Shown: piece by piece, positions 41,899-53,300 of the stretch
Numbering within the stretch: the stretch's first letter is position 1
Layout: each line of letters opens with the position of its first letter
IMG/VR virus record: IMGVR_UViG_3300042520_003271
Span: 22,913 to 86,912 of that record
DNA length: 64,000 nt
Direction: 5' to 3' (one strand)
Source: a virus
The notes under the pieces: model-generated
What the model saw: the letters and a program-made list of their open reading frames with translations, nothing else
Told to the model about the DNA's origin: nothing
Databases searched by the model: none
Made by a program: the position numbers and the translations under genes

Positions 41899-42193
41899 TT
41901 TGATCGGTTTTATTCCCAAAACCACCAGCTGACTTTGGTGGTTTTTTTAAATTCGGCGCTATAGAGAATGGATCTAAATCGGGGACTTTAAGTGGTTCAA
42001 ATTTTTTTATGGATTCTTTTTCATTAGATACTTGCTGATAACCGACAGTTTGTTGATCAATATGTTTTGTTGGTTTATTCTCAGTATTTATGATCTTGTT
42101 TAGTAATATGGTCGATTGCACCAATAATATCATAATAAGCGACATCATAATTATCAACATCGATACGAGTATTAATGTAGTAATATCAGACAT
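41888..42193 (-). CDS. Single-pass membrane protein (101 aa)
   Basis: Residues about 5-32 form one hydrophobic segment (LILVSMLIIMMSLIMILLVQ), followed by a long polar tail with Pro/Lys-rich stretches (KVPDLDPFSIAPNLKKPPKS) that probably faces the cytoplasm. GAGGAA precedes the ATG. It overlaps the glycosyltransferase-like gene upstream by 8 nt and the actin-like gene by 11 nt, so the three are translated together. A membrane anchor for the actin-like ATPase is possible; the family is not recognised. Confidence 0.6.
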   Translation of the reverse strand: MSDITTLILVSMLIIMMSLIMILLVQSTILLNKIINTENKPTKHIDQQTVGYQQVSNEKESIKKFEPLKVPDLDPFSIAPNLKKPPKSAGGFGNKTDQNDP

Positions 42194-43568
42194 AATGATT
42201 CCTCATCAGTGATACGCCGAGAGATTCTGCTAACTCGCCAAGATTCCCTAATAAATTTAATGAATTCACATAGTCTTCACGATGGTATTCATTTTCAGCA
42301 ATATAATACCCATTATTGTAATAGCTGCTGGTAATATGACTTTTACCCTTCGACCATTTGAAGTCCGCCCCTAGTATTTGGATCCTCTTTGGTTTAGCTG
42401 ATATTAGCATATGAGTCAAACAAATAAGAGGGTTATTGTCAAGAAAATAAAGACCTGTGGTCATTATGCTGTTTTTATCTGTAGTAGTGTCGATAGCGGC
42501 TACCTTATTTGTGACATCTCTCAATAATACGAATTTATTTTGCATTTTATCATATATATAATCAGGTGCTATCAAAGACTGCTTATTGTATGTGCTCAGT
42601 AGATCTGATAATATGTGTAACTCCTGAGTAAAAACGAAGTCACATTTAAAAATCCTGCCAGTAAAATCGATGCCTATAACATAGTCATAGTGAAAAATAT
42701 TGATTGGCGCTATATCTTCTAGAGAGACGCCTGGATATAAAACCACGATATTTTTGTCGCGGAATTTTCTTTTTAGGTCTCTGTTTATTATAAAATTTGG
42801 GAAAAACCGAGCATAATAGTCATCTAACATCATATAATTGCCAATGATGCGTTTTCTATCTGTCATCGGATGGGATAAAGTATCAACAGTCATATCAAAG
42901 CCATATTGTGATCTTAAGTATTTTAAGTTTTCATCGTTCTTAGAGAATGCTTTAGAATCTGTTTTTATAGGTAAAGAATCATAAAAATGAATCTTGCTCC
43001 CTCTTCTAACTAGATCTATCGATAATGCTATAGCTGTTTCAGCCCCTAAAACTAGAGGAATGTCAAAGCCTTCAACATGTCTAAAAATATTTATATCAAA
43101 AATGAAAGCTGATGGATTTAAGATGGTTAAGTCAGTAGTATTATCTTTCTCTCTAATTATCTTAAAATCTGGATCAAAGGTAAGTCTTCCAGTTCTAGTG
43201 TTGTCGATATCACAGTTAAGGTCTATATCGATTATCGTAGAATCTATAGATACAATGTCAGATTTATTGGTAGCGATAAAGTTCAATACGCTTTCATAAA
43301 ACCCTGGCAAAAAGTAAGCTGAACCGTTTATGAACAGTACAAAATTAGATACTCGGCTATTGATAATGTGGTTTAATGATGCTGAATTAGTTGCAGTATT
43401 ATCCTTCAATTCCATGAACTGTATGCCATTTAGAACCATATTAGGCTTATGGTCAGTTTTGTGAATTACAATTATTTCTTGGCGCTGTTCTTGGCCGAAC
43501 ACTGATAATATGTTAAAGATGCTTGTATAGTCTATTTTTCCATCGAAATATTGAATTATGGTTAGCAC
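42186..43568 (-). CDS. Glycosyltransferase-like protein with DUF115-like C-terminal half (460 aa)
   Basis: The N-terminal half (about 1-230) resembles a GT2 fold: MLTIIQYFDGKIDYTSIFN, then NHIINSRVSNFVLFINGSAY with a donor-site-like turn, and VEGFDIPLVLGAETAIALSI. The C-terminal half (about 260-460) has KNIVVLYPGVSLEDIAP and the VIGIDFTGRIFKCDFVF region, which recall DUF115 / sialyltransferase-like proteins with a GPSL-type nucleotide loop. The family call is from memory. The GTG start at 43566-43568 has AGGT about 6 nt upstream. It overlaps the membrane gene by 8 nt. Confidence 0.6.
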   Translation of the reverse strand: MLTIIQYFDGKIDYTSIFNILSVFGQEQRQEIIVIHKTDHKPNMVLNGIQFMELKDNTATNSASLNHIINSRVSNFVLFINGSAYFLPGFYESVLNFIATNKSDIVSIDSTIIDIDLNCDIDNTRTGRLTFDPDFKIIREKDNTTDLTILNPSAFIFDINIFRHVEGFDIPLVLGAETAIALSIDLVRRGSKIHFYDSLPIKTDSKAFSKNDENLKYLRSQYGFDMTVDTLSHPMTDRKRIIGNYMMLDDYYARFFPNFIINRDLKRKFRDKNIVVLYPGVSLEDIAPINIFHYDYVIGIDFTGRIFKCDFVFTQELHILSDLLSTYNKQSLIAPDYIYDKMQNKFVLLRDVTNKVAAIDTTTDKNSIMTTGLYFLDNNPLICLTHMLISAKPKRIQILGADFKWSKGKSHITSSYYNNGYYIAENEYHREDYVNSLNLLGNLGELAESLGVSLMRNHYV

Positions 43569-43576
43569 TGTTCAAC

Positions 43577-45505
43577 CTAGTAGTAAGCTACTTTAAATGT
43601 TATAGTCGGTATGGCGAAAGCGCCTGAGAAATCCGAACTATTTACCCCATTGGGATTATATCTTGACCATAATTTCCAATCGAAAACTACGCCGATGCGA
43701 TATTCACCATATATTCTAGGTATTTCTACAGTACTTATTTGGGCTAGATCGGTGTTGCATGACTTGTTTCTTGATCTGATATATTGTAAACATTCTGTAT
43801 TACCATCCCAAGAAGGTAATATATTGTTCGATGAATCTGCCCCAAAATCTCGACATTGTATTCCGCTTTGTGTAAAATATATCGTATCTGTGTTCTTCAA
43901 AGGTTGGACTTTACAATAAGTGCTTGTATTCAGGACAAGTGCCCAGTTATAAAATGGATAAGTGATGTAGGCGCCAGCTAGATGGCCAAAATAATTCCAC
44001 GAGGCCTTAATAGACGCAGAGACTGACAATACCTTCATAATATTCTTATCATGGCCGATAGCGGCCTTTATATCTTCTTCATTTAAATTAACGGTTGTCC
44101 AAAATTCTGCGTATTGGGAATTGCTTATATATTGGTTAGCCGTCCATTGTGCTGAAGTTATGGAAGTTGAATTATTTCCTAGCGTATATGCGCTGTTTGA
44201 AAGAGGGCCAGTGAGTGTTGGCGCCAAAGCATAACTTATACCTCTACTAGAGTAGTCATATATTTTTTCAACAATCGCTTTAGGAGTATAATCAAAAACC
44301 TCATATTGAAAATTTGCTAATCTAGCTTTTTTTGTTTCTACTGCCGATTTTATTTCTGCTTCTGTCTTTGCTTCGCTTATATTCGACATAGCGCAGCCTT
44401 TTGGAATATCGGATAACACATAGCCAGTTCTTACCTTACATGTCTGGTTTTCTTCGATTTTATCGAATGAAAACATATAATCAAGATAGCTATTCGACCC
44501 GCTTATCGATAATTCGTAAAATGATTGGCAAATCAAGATCCTGCCGTCTGGGCTGACAGTGGCCTTAAAAGGAATAGTACCATCCGCTGTTGAACAGGCC
44601 TGTGTAAAGTTAGAGAATCCATTGCAAGGAGAAATTTCACTTAAAGCTAAATTTATAGTGTAGGCTATTTCTTCAGAAGTATATTTTTTGTTAGTGAATT
44701 TAACAGCAAGAATACCAGAGTAGACAGGTATCACTAAACCATCTGGAGCATCGCTGTTATAAATGATAGTACTTTTATTATACATCTTAATGAAGATGAT
44801 GGGGTTCGTCTGACCTCCTAAGTCCCACACCCCCCTTTGGTGAATCGTATTTGGAGTATAACCATCACAACACGTAATGTAGCCTAAAGTGTTTAATGTC
44901 TGAGATTTAGAAGTATTGTTAGGAAAGATACTTGGACACATAACATTACCCAAGATCGAAGTAGAAAAGCCAAATCCAGAATTACAAATGTTTTGGTTCC
45001 CGAAATCGGTATTACCAATTCTAGACAGCGGAAAGATAGAAGCTGACGTGATGGCATTCGAAGATAAATTAGATCGCTGAGCATCAAATTGCCTTGTATC
45101 ACCGCCAACCACTAAAAAGTCTACTGCGGCTTCTTCATCTGGATTAGACGTGCATCTGTCTGCGGTTAATACCAGCCTTAGATCAGAACTAACAGAAGCT
45201 CTAACAAATACTAATTGTGAATTTATAAAATCTGCGATTTGCGTGACGGCTGTCACTTTACCAGCTAAAAATGAAAAATTAAGCTCTTGCCAGCGGCCAT
45301 TAGCAGCATCCTCGAGCAATGGCCCATTACTTCTAGATTGTAACTTAACCGACATTTTAAAGAATGGTATAGAAAAACCAGAGGAATAATTGCTAAAATC
45401 GAAAACACCGGCTGTGGATGTAATAAGTGGATAGTCATTACCAGCATAAGATGAGGTCTGATATCCAAGTATAGATGCATAGTATTTGTGTGGTCCATAC
45501 TTCAT
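43577..45505 (-). CDS. Virion structural / fibre-associated protein (642 aa)
   Basis: Not recognised. Long beta-rich chain with aromatic and Ser/Asn-rich segments and no repeats: the start GPHKYYASILGYQTSSYAGN, central LRLVLTADRCTSNPDEEAA and the end GAFAIPTITFKVAYY. Nineteen or so cysteines are scattered. It lies 14 nt from the protease-stalk fibre gene and 8 nt from the glycosyltransferase gene, so it is in the late structural run. A capsid, tail or fibre accessory role is inferred from position, size and composition only. Confidence 0.5.
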   Translation of the reverse strand: MKYGPHKYYASILGYQTSSYAGNDYPLITSTAGVFDFSNYSSGFSIPFFKMSVKLQSRSNGPLLEDAANGRWQELNFSFLAGKVTAVTQIADFINSQLVFVRASVSSDLRLVLTADRCTSNPDEEAAVDFLVVGGDTRQFDAQRSNLSSNAITSASIFPLSRIGNTDFGNQNICNSGFGFSTSILGNVMCPSIFPNNTSKSQTLNTLGYITCCDGYTPNTIHQRGVWDLGGQTNPIIFIKMYNKSTIIYNSDAPDGLVIPVYSGILAVKFTNKKYTSEEIAYTINLALSEISPCNGFSNFTQACSTADGTIPFKATVSPDGRILICQSFYELSISGSNSYLDYMFSFDKIEENQTCKVRTGYVLSDIPKGCAMSNISEAKTEAEIKSAVETKKARLANFQYEVFDYTPKAIVEKIYDYSSRGISYALAPTLTGPLSNSAYTLGNNSTSITSAQWTANQYISNSQYAEFWTTVNLNEEDIKAAIGHDKNIMKVLSVSASIKASWNYFGHLAGAYITYPFYNWALVLNTSTYCKVQPLKNTDTIYFTQSGIQCRDFGADSSNNILPSWDGNTECLQYIRSRNKSCNTDLAQISTVEIPRIYGEYRIGVVFDWKLWSRYNPNGVNSSDFSGAFAIPTITFKVAYY

Positions 45506-45519
45506 AAATTTAAGCTCTT

Positions 45520-48500
45520 TTAAGGATAAGGGTCTTCGAATGTAATTTCTATCTGGCCGCTCCCATTATTGCGGCCCGGCGAACCAATAGCTGTAATCGT
45601 CTTATACCCGAATTTAGTCGCCCCTGTTGTCGTAAAGAATCTATCGCTGGCTCTATCGCCTGTCTGGTCATTATTCTGCGGCGATTCTGGCCTATATGTT
45701 TTTAGTAATGTTGTACCATCTGATGAGTAAACATATATCGCTCCTACAAGTTCTTTAGTGCCTTGGTATGGCGAACGGGGCGCCGTAATTACGATATTGG
45801 CCAATCCATCTCTAGTAGTTTTTATCTCTCTACCAAAACCAGAATCTTTACCGTCAGGCGCCACAATAATACCGGTCGCTTCAAATGGTGCAGTGCTAGG
45901 CCCAGTTTTAGCGTACATTTTTACCAAGCCAGTGTCTGTTCCGACAGCGAGTGTCATAATTGACGTGTCAGGATTGATATAGATCTTAACAGCAGTTCCA
46001 AAGCTTTCTGTAACAGTATCACCCATCAAAATGTATGTGTCTGGTGTCGCTGGGTCACGTTCATCTACACGCCAGATCCATACTAATCCCTTTCCATCGT
46101 AAGCTTTAGGAGCTCCCACAGCGATCCATCTATTACCTATAGTGCCTAATATGCTAACAGAATAACCAAATAATGGGTATTTTAATTTAGCCTTATCAAC
46201 TGTCGCTGTTAGGAAGTCAGCGCCCTTAAAGATCGAAGCGGTAGTGTTATCCCAGCCAGCAAAACTAGCATCTTTGGTTACGTCTCTAGTATAAAGCTCT
46301 ATTGCGCCAGTCCCGTTATTAGAAAACAATGAACCAACTATGAAAGAAATACCGTCTTCACTCATCGCGACGCTAGCTTTTCCTGTAACAGGCCCATTTG
46401 TCCCTGTGGCGTTTGATGAAAACAATATGCTTCTATCATACGGAGGACCAGCAAGCCACGCTTCGTGCCATTGGCCAGGGCCACTATTGCCAAAACCTTC
46501 GTCTAGACGCCTAAAGATACCTAATAAATTGGCGTCAGTTCCGTAAATGTTAGTGATTTGTCCTAGACATTTTGAATCTGTTACGTATGAACCAGGTATA
46601 GGAAGATTAGTTATAGGATAAGTAGCGGTTGGCACGTTACTATAGAGGCTTCGTTGCTCTAGTTGGTTAAAGAATCGATTGCCCATTCTAGCATAAGTGC
46701 ATTTGCCAAGCACAACACTGCCACCAAGGCTCGCATCTAAACGTCTACCCCAAGTACAAGTAAAAAATCTGCCATCTGGGTTCATTTCTACTTGGCCACC
46801 AAACCAACCAGTGCCGGTCGGCGCAGTGATAATTTGTTTATTACTTTGGTTAAACAAAACCGATCTCAACCCGCCATTTATAAATGATCTTATAAATACA
46901 CTACCATCTCTACTAACTGATTGGTCGTTACCTACAAAAAAGACTGTATAGTCCTTAGAGCCAGTAGAGCGGTACTTTTGATCTGCGACAGGGATACCAC
47001 CATATCGTAAATCATAATAAAAGGTCTCATTGTTTACATTGTTCGGAGCTGCACTTTGGTCAGAAACTAACTGATATCTATCGGCTGCGCCTTTTGTTAA
47101 ATAGTTAGCACCTGCAGCAAGTGATTCTACCCCATTAAGTGTTTCATTCTTTAATATCGCGCTCGGGGTTGTGATGATATAGTATGGGACAGATAAAGAT
47201 TCTAAATAATATAAGCCATAGTCTAACATTGCTACTTTACCATCGCCGCTTAGGCCAAAAATCGGAGTATTGGTTATGGCGCCCGCAGCTAAGGTTAAAT
47301 GGTTAGTCAGGACAAAATTCGTCGATAGATTAGGTCTCTTATATAAGAATGATAATAAAGTGTTATAACCATAGCTCGCCAATAGTCGAAGACCATCATC
47401 GCTTATAGATAATGAAATACCGAATTCTCCGTAATTCATAGATTGAGGAAAGGTACATAATGCTAAACCAGTCCTAACCCATGTTTCACCTGTACCAGTG
47501 TCATTATACTGATAAACGGCAATATTACCAGCATATGTGGTTATTGGATCGTTAGTCGTTCTTTTACCGTCACTCCCTATCGGTTGTACTTGTATGTAGG
47601 GAGTCTCGTTTGTGTTGTTATTAGGATAAATAAGATCACTACTTTGATAGAAGCCAGTTAACCACGGAGCTGTATTAGTAACGTCTTCTATATAGATTAC
47701 ACCACCTTTAATCGTGCCATTAATCGCCTTCGGATTTATTAATATAATCTCTACTGCGCCGTTCTGATAGCGACGAAGAAGCGATGCACTTACTCCACTA
47801 ACCCCTAGGTATGTTCCTCCGGATGTATAGATATTTATTATTAATGTGTTAGCGCTGGTCTGTACGCCAGTATAAAATGGATAGGTCCAATCATCAAATT
47901 GCCTTGTATTGTCTCCTGGCGCGATGGAGTTAGGAGAAACTGTCGCTACAGTACGACCATCAGGGGTGCAGCATATACGAGTGCCCCAAGTTGTGCCGAG
48001 ATAAGAATAGGCACTTTTTGTAGTTATTTTCATGTCTGGAGTAATCGGTAATTCGCTGTCGTAGACGTATTGGCCTCCAGTATAATTAAACACCATGATT
48101 GCGCCAGGGCTATTAGGCTGACCAATAAATATTCGATTTCCATCATGTGAAATGGCTAAGCCTTCGCCAAAACCCAAAAATGGTATGCAACCGACTACTA
48201 ACGTTTGGCTGCTTGTTATTGGCCTGCTATTTGGTGGTCTAATATCTGAAATTATATCGATTATTTGATATCTTGCGCCTATTGTAAATCTGCCATTTAA
48301 ATCATAGTTGAATGTTATGTAGTCGCCCTTATTAAACACGGTGCCGCCTTGGTCGCCATCCATAAGTATAGGATAGGCAGTAGTGTTAGTCCAGTAAGTA
48401 GTATTACTGCCGTTGCGTGCACCAGAGTCTATGACACCTATAGATGTCGATTTTTTTGCCTTATTGGTGGTTGGTAAAACAGTCTCGATGACGACCTGAT

Positions 48501-50331
48501 TTGCACCGGAGCTAGGTACAGGTATAGCAATGGAGTCATATCTATTCAGATTTTTTATATAGCACTTCGTAGCGCTCTGGTTTGGAGAGTAAACCTTTTG
48601 AATATAATTCCAGATTTTATTAGAATCTCTTTTGTAGATGTAAACCGCACCACTCTGTTCTCCAGCGCTGTTAAGCGCTATTGGCGCGCCGACCAATAAA
48701 GTCATTCCATCGCCGCTTACAGCAATTGTTTTACCATAATTTTCATCAGCATAGTTAACCTTAAATTCTCCATTGTCAGCTGGGAATGACTTAAGCGTGC
48801 TTGGTATTGGCGTTGGCGTTGGCGTTGGCGTTGGCGTTGGCGTTGGCGTTGGCGTTGGCGTTGGTGTTGGTGTAGGTGTAGGTGTAGGTGTAGGTGTAGG
48901 TGTAGGTGTAGGTGTAGGTGTAGGTGTAGGTGTTGGAGTAGCGGTTGGTGTTGGAGTAGCGGTTGGTGTTGGAGTAGCGGTTGGTGTTGGAGTATTAGTT
49001 TGCACTATAGTAAATCCAGCCTGATAATAAGGCGTACCGTTTACCGTTATGATGGCTTGGCTTGCTCTAGGATCAGTATAATCTATAATGAATGTGTCTG
49101 GGACAGCGACAGTAGTCGTATGAGAACTCTTATATGATTCGATTTTTAGCTCTTGTGCCACCCTGTCGATTCTGTTAGCATATCCGGTTATATTATTACC
49201 AGCAAAAGCAATGCCTATTATTTTTTCCACTCCACCGATCACAGCTAACACCGGAGATCCAGAATCACCACCGGCTATAGGCCAATAGGATGCATCAGCA
49301 TTTTTAAAGACAATATTATCGCTCCAGGTGTTTGTTGATGTTCCATCAAGGTTTCCGACTGTAATTGTAGCGCCAATGCCCGTTATTATTAACTTGCAAG
49401 CAGCAGTTTGGGTAAATCCTTTAGGTCCTGTTGTACGGCCTGTGCTATAAATCGTCGTAGTATTGGCATTCGCTAAAAGGTCATTAATCTCACTCGATGT
49501 GGCAAATTGTGGTATCGGTTTAGCCGTATAATTATCGCTGCCGATTGGACGCCAAGTGTTATAAGATGAAGCAACATCGATATAAGAATTATTTGGAATA
49601 TAGATAGCACCGTCTACATAATTTATACCAGAAGTAACTGGAACATACCTTTTTAACCTACCTACTAAATTAAGACCATTAGATCCATTTAAGGCAGTAA
49701 CACTAGGCGGGTACTTTTTCCCGTCCACGACCCAAGGTAAATTTTCATATATATTATAAGGATCCTGAGTTTCTAGTGCTATGTCCCTGTCTGTAGCTAT
49801 ATTTCTTCTGTCAATTGCAACGTGGCTGTTTGTAAGGCCTACGACTCTAAAATCTATACTATCGAGACAGAACATACCCAAGGTCCCAACACCGAATGAA
49901 TAACCTGTCTGGCCGTTACTAGTCACGGCTGTCCAACCAGTAGGGAATTGGATTAATTCCTGCCCGCCTTTCATTGGTAAAAGAAGTGGAGTGTCATGTC
50001 CTTGTAGCCGTAATATATTGGGATCGGTGCCTACATATGAAGTCAGAGGTGTAGAACTCATGTTAGGATAACAAGGCATTAACTTTATAGGCAGAGCCTC
50101 AACGACATCAGTAATAATATCGACGCCATCTACTGTAATCGTAGAAGGTAAAACATCTGATGGTTTAAGTTCATTTTTATTCTTCTTCTTTAGCACATTA
50201 AAAACAACACCTATTTGGCCGGTATTATTTCCGCCTTTATGCTTATGCCCAAGACTAACACCATGAACGTCATCAGGTGTTATGTCATAGAGTTCTTCTA
50301 ATTTTATTCTTATACTATCAGTAAGCCTCAT
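45520..50331 (-). CDS. Trypsin-like protease fused to Thr-Pro stalk and FG-GAP propeller (1603 aa)
   Basis: Residues about 110-395 are a trypsin-fold serine protease: His170 in [12 protein letters not shown], Asp240 in NYVDGAIYI and Ser357 in [11 protein letters not shown], with GIAFAGN after it. A Thr-Pro stalk spans about 447-508. Residues about 510-1603 have FG-GAP/integrin-like units ([47 protein letters not shown]). The first 110 residues are a separate domain. AAGGAAAACC precedes the ATG. The neighbours are the 642-aa and 4361-aa structural proteins. A virion-bound protease that matures fibres or acts on host proteins is inferred; no signal peptide. Confidence 0.8.
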   Translation of the reverse strand: MRLTDSIRIKLEELYDITPDDVHGVSLGHKHKGGNNTGQIGVVFNVLKKKNKNELKPSDVLPSTITVDGVDIITDVVEALPIKLMPCYPNMSSTPLTSYVGTDPNILRLQGHDTPLLLPMKGGQELIQFPTGWTAVTSNGQTGYSFGVGTLGMFCLDSIDFRVVGLTNSHVAIDRRNIATDRDIALETQDPYNIYENLPWVVDGKKYPPSVTALNGSNGLNLVGRLKRYVPVTSGINYVDGAIYIPNNSYIDVASSYNTWRPIGSDNYTAKPIPQFATSSEINDLLANANTTTIYSTGRTTGPKGFTQTAACKLIITGIGATITVGNLDGTSTNTWSDNIVFKNADASYWPIAGGDSGSPVLAVIGGVEKIIGIAFAGNNITGYANRIDRVAQELKIESYKSSHTTTVAVPDTFIIDYTDPRASQAIITVNGTPYYQAGFTIVQTNTPTPTATPTPTATPTPTATPTPTPTPTPTPTPTPTPTPTPTPTPTPTPTPTPTPTPTPTPTPIPSTLKSFPADNGEFKVNYADENYGKTIAVSGDGMTLLVGAPIALNSAGEQSGAVYIYKRDSNKIWNYIQKVYSPNQSATKCYIKNLNRYDSIAIPVPSSGANQVVIETVLPTTNKAKKSTSIGVIDSGARNGSNTTYWTNTTAYPILMDGDQGGTVFNKGDYITFNYDLNGRFTIGARYQIIDIISDIRPPNSRPITSSQTLVVGCIPFLGFGEGLAISHDGNRIFIGQPNSPGAIMVFNYTGGQYVYDSELPITPDMKITTKSAYSYLGTTWGTRICCTPDGRTVATVSPNSIAPGDNTRQFDDWTYPFYTGVQTSANTLIINIYTSGGTYLGVSGVSASLLRRYQNGAVEIILINPKAINGTIKGGVIYIEDVTNTAPWLTGFYQSSDLIYPNNNTNETPYIQVQPIGSDGKRTTNDPITTYAGNIAVYQYNDTGTGETWVRTGLALCTFPQSMNYGEFGISLSISDDGLRLLASYGYNTLLSFLYKRPNLSTNFVLTNHLTLAAGAITNTPIFGLSGDGKVAMLDYGLYYLESLSVPYYIITTPSAILKNETLNGVESLAAGANYLTKGAADRYQLVSDQSAAPNNVNNETFYYDLRYGGIPVADQKYRSTGSKDYTVFFVGNDQSVSRDGSVFIRSFINGGLRSVLFNQSNKQIITAPTGTGWFGGQVEMNPDGRFFTCTWGRRLDASLGGSVVLGKCTYARMGNRFFNQLEQRSLYSNVPTATYPITNLPIPGSYVTDSKCLGQITNIYGTDANLLGIFRRLDEGFGNSGPGQWHEAWLAGPPYDRSILFSSNATGTNGPVTGKASVAMSEDGISFIVGSLFSNNGTGAIELYTRDVTKDASFAGWDNTTASIFKGADFLTATVDKAKLKYPLFGYSVSILGTIGNRWIAVGAPKAYDGKGLVWIWRVDERDPATPDTYILMGDTVTESFGTAVKIYINPDTSIMTLAVGTDTGLVKMYAKTGPSTAPFEATGIIVAPDGKDSGFGREIKTTRDGLANIVITAPRSPYQGTKELVGAIYVYSSDGTTLLKTYRPESPQNNDQTGDRASDRFFTTTGATKFGYKTITAIGSPGRNNGSGQIEITFEDPYP
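48809..48993 (-). repeat. Hexanucleotide array encoding the Thr-Pro stalk of the protease fibre
   Basis: About 31 six-base units in blocks: GGCGTT copies first, then a run of GGTGTA, then GGTGTTGGAGTAGC-type units. All encode Thr-Pro or Ala-Thr-Pro on the minus strand but with different synonymous codons. Blocks of one codon pair point to recent expansion by slippage or unequal exchange. Confidence 0.85.
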
Positions 50332-50343
50332 GGTTTTCCTTCT

Positions 50344-53300
50344 TTATTTCCACGCTGTGTAAAGTACTTTTAATTTTGATGTCGTTGGCGTTGGTGTCGG
50401 TGTCGGTGTCGGCGTTGGCGTTGGTGTCGGTGTCGGCGTTGGTGTCGGCGTTGGTGTCGGCGTTGGTGTCGGCGTTGGTGTCGGCGTTGGTCCAGAACCG
50501 CAATTAGGGTCAAATGTGACAGTATATGTAGCAGTCGATCCTGTCGGTAATGGCATTATCGATGCGCCGCCGGTCGATATTATACTCCTAAGATAAGGAA
50601 AAACAGCAGGAACAGTTACCAACCCAGGAGATGCACTAACTAAACAATTGCCATCTAGGCATTTTATTCTCATCCTCTTAATGGTTTTAGACCCACTAAT
50701 TATCTTTTCAATATTAGTGATTAAATACTTACCATTATATGGGTCTGTAATGCTATCTAGTTTCACCTCTATCGTGTCACCGATATAAAATTGAATACCG
50801 TTAGCATCGGTTATAGTATCGATCTTAGCGACATTATCGAATATAGTCATACATAAACCAGGGCCAACCGGTATTTGCGGTTTAACGAAGTCCTTCGCCA
50901 GTACGTATCCATTTCTTTCTGGCGACCCATGAGCTAATACAAAGGCACCATTTATAGACCCAAATCCGATCTGAACAAAACTAGATGAAAAAGTATCTGA
51001 AGCATTATTATTATCGATAATGCTATAACCATAACCATAAACATTTCCGCTCTTAAATACGACCAGACATCCTGAAGTATTAGGTTGATAATCTATCACA
51101 CCAGATTCTGGTAAATCTAATTTAATTGGTACGTAAGAGTTTCGCGGTAAACCGGTCTGACCAACAAAACCGCCCCAAAATAGCAAATCACCGTCACGAG
51201 TTAAAGCCATGACATTCGTTTTGGAAGTACGTACACCAAACCCAACACCAGCTCCCAAGCCTATACCAGATACTCCAGGTCCAGCACCAGATCCTATGGT
51301 CTGCACTGGAATCGGATTATACATTGGGATTACTTTATTGGTTGTATAGCCCTCTTTCTGGTTGATGCCTAGTACACCACATTTGTTCTCACCAATAACA
51401 TGCAGGCCGCCGGAAGCATCCACGATTATCAGCGCGGAATCACAAGCATATATCTGCTTGTATGATGGGTCGCTAGCTATTAGTGTGGGCTTATATAAAT
51501 AAGCGATTCCATTAGCATCTGTTCTTTCATAAGTAGTATCAGAAGTCCACTTTAGACTTACGCCAAGGTATGACTCCATGCTGTTCTTACCAACGTAGTA
51601 TATCTCACCTAGATTGGTTAGAAACGCTGTAAATCCGTTGCCTGGGGCTATTTGGTTATAGCTAACTTTTGATAGTTTAGGTAAGAATTCTGCCGTGACT
51701 CTGGTTGGCTCAGCGATAGTTTGGCCTTTTTTGTCGTGGCATGCCTCGCTGAATGTGTCTATACCCCAGGTATAAAGATCACTATTTCCATCGATAGCGT
51801 AAGCCATGCTACCGAATGTGTTAACATATCTCCACATGCCAGGCGCAGCAACCAATGGGTTAACTTTACCATCGATTCTTAACATTTGGGTAGAGTTATT
51901 CGGTCTTCCTGCCCAATAGCCTGAGCCATAAAGATACCCATCAAAATTCGGCATGCCGCTGCTAGGTGGATTAATTAGCAGCATTCCGCTTGAACCAGAT
52001 ACCAAATGATTTATACCAAAACTGGAAAAAGTATCACCATACCAAATATTACATTTTGCGGGTGGCGTTGGAGTTGGAGTAGTAATGACAGGATTACACA
52101 CAATAGTGTGCACGCCATCTTTAATATCAGAAATATAATAAAAAGTATTGATCCAATTTGATGGCGGATTCGAGTCTACACCGCCCGGGAAAGCGAATAC
52201 TATTTTATCGCCAATAGCAAATGGAGTGCTAGTAACTATAGTTCCATTAGAAGCATTTTCCCTCCAGAATTCTCTATAGTTATCTTGTCTTGGATTATAA
52301 TATAGATTAAGCGTCCTTATGATATACACGCTGGCTGAAGCGGTTATAGATGCTCCAGAGTTAACACTTGTTATTAGATCGCTATCGAAAGATTGATTGC
52401 GTATACCAACATATCCCCATTTGCTAAAGTCGCAAGTGACAGTAGATGTTGGAGTTGGGGTCGATGCACCGCAGAGTAGATTTATAAAATAAACTGGGTC
52501 TCCAGTTGTTTGGGTAGTTTTTAACTCAGCGCCGCTAGAAGATACTAAGGTGCGCCCAGCTAATAAAGGAACGTGTAAACTACCTTCACCCCAGCCAGTA
52601 AAGCACCCAAATGATAAACATTCAACATCCATCGTATTATTAGAAATACCAATAACTTTGAATGTACCATTTGGGTTAGGCCAAGACGCATCTATAGCTG
52701 GTATCCCAGAAAGCGTTAAAATATCTCCAACAGCAAACGACTTACCATTGCTTCCAACCAATGTAAGATCTTTACTATTATATATTGTTATAGATATTCT
52801 GTTTATAGTAGAGGTACAATTAGAGGATGGTGTAGGTGTCGGCGTCGGGGTTGGCGTTGGTGTTGGTGTTGGTGTGGTGACAGGCGGATTACACACGATG
52901 GTGTGAACGCCGTTCAGGATTTTAGTAATATAATATTCTTTATTTTCATAGCCTTGTGGTGGGGTTGATAATTGGGCGAAGGTTATTACATCCCCGACAG
53001 AGAAAGGAGTAGCTAGTATTGGCTGGATCGAATTCGCCGGCATCTGCCAAAATTCCCTATAATCATATTGGATAGGATTATAGTAATTAACCAAAGTTAA
53101 TTTGATAATAGTACCATTATTAAACGTATTGATAGTCGCGCCAGTTTTAACGCAATTGATTATTTGATTACCAGTATTAAAAAATGCTATAGGCCATGAC
53201 AAAAAACAATTAGTGGCAGTAGGGGTAGGGGTAGGAGTCGGCGTAGGCGTAGGCGTAGGCGTAGGCGCTGGAGGTGTGCCGGCGAGCACAGCTGCGGCCA

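Noticed and set aside
48773-49024. Plus-strand frame of about 83 residues made of Gly-Val repeats
   Set aside because: It is the complement of the Thr-Pro hexanucleotide array in the 1603-residue protein; the repeat is open on both strands and carries no ribosome site.
50318-50503. Frame rich in Asp-Thr-Asn-Ala at the end of the giant gene, running past the next start
   Set aside because: It is another phase of the C-terminal Thr-Pro repeat. It is not in frame with the following gene, so it would not produce a fusion.
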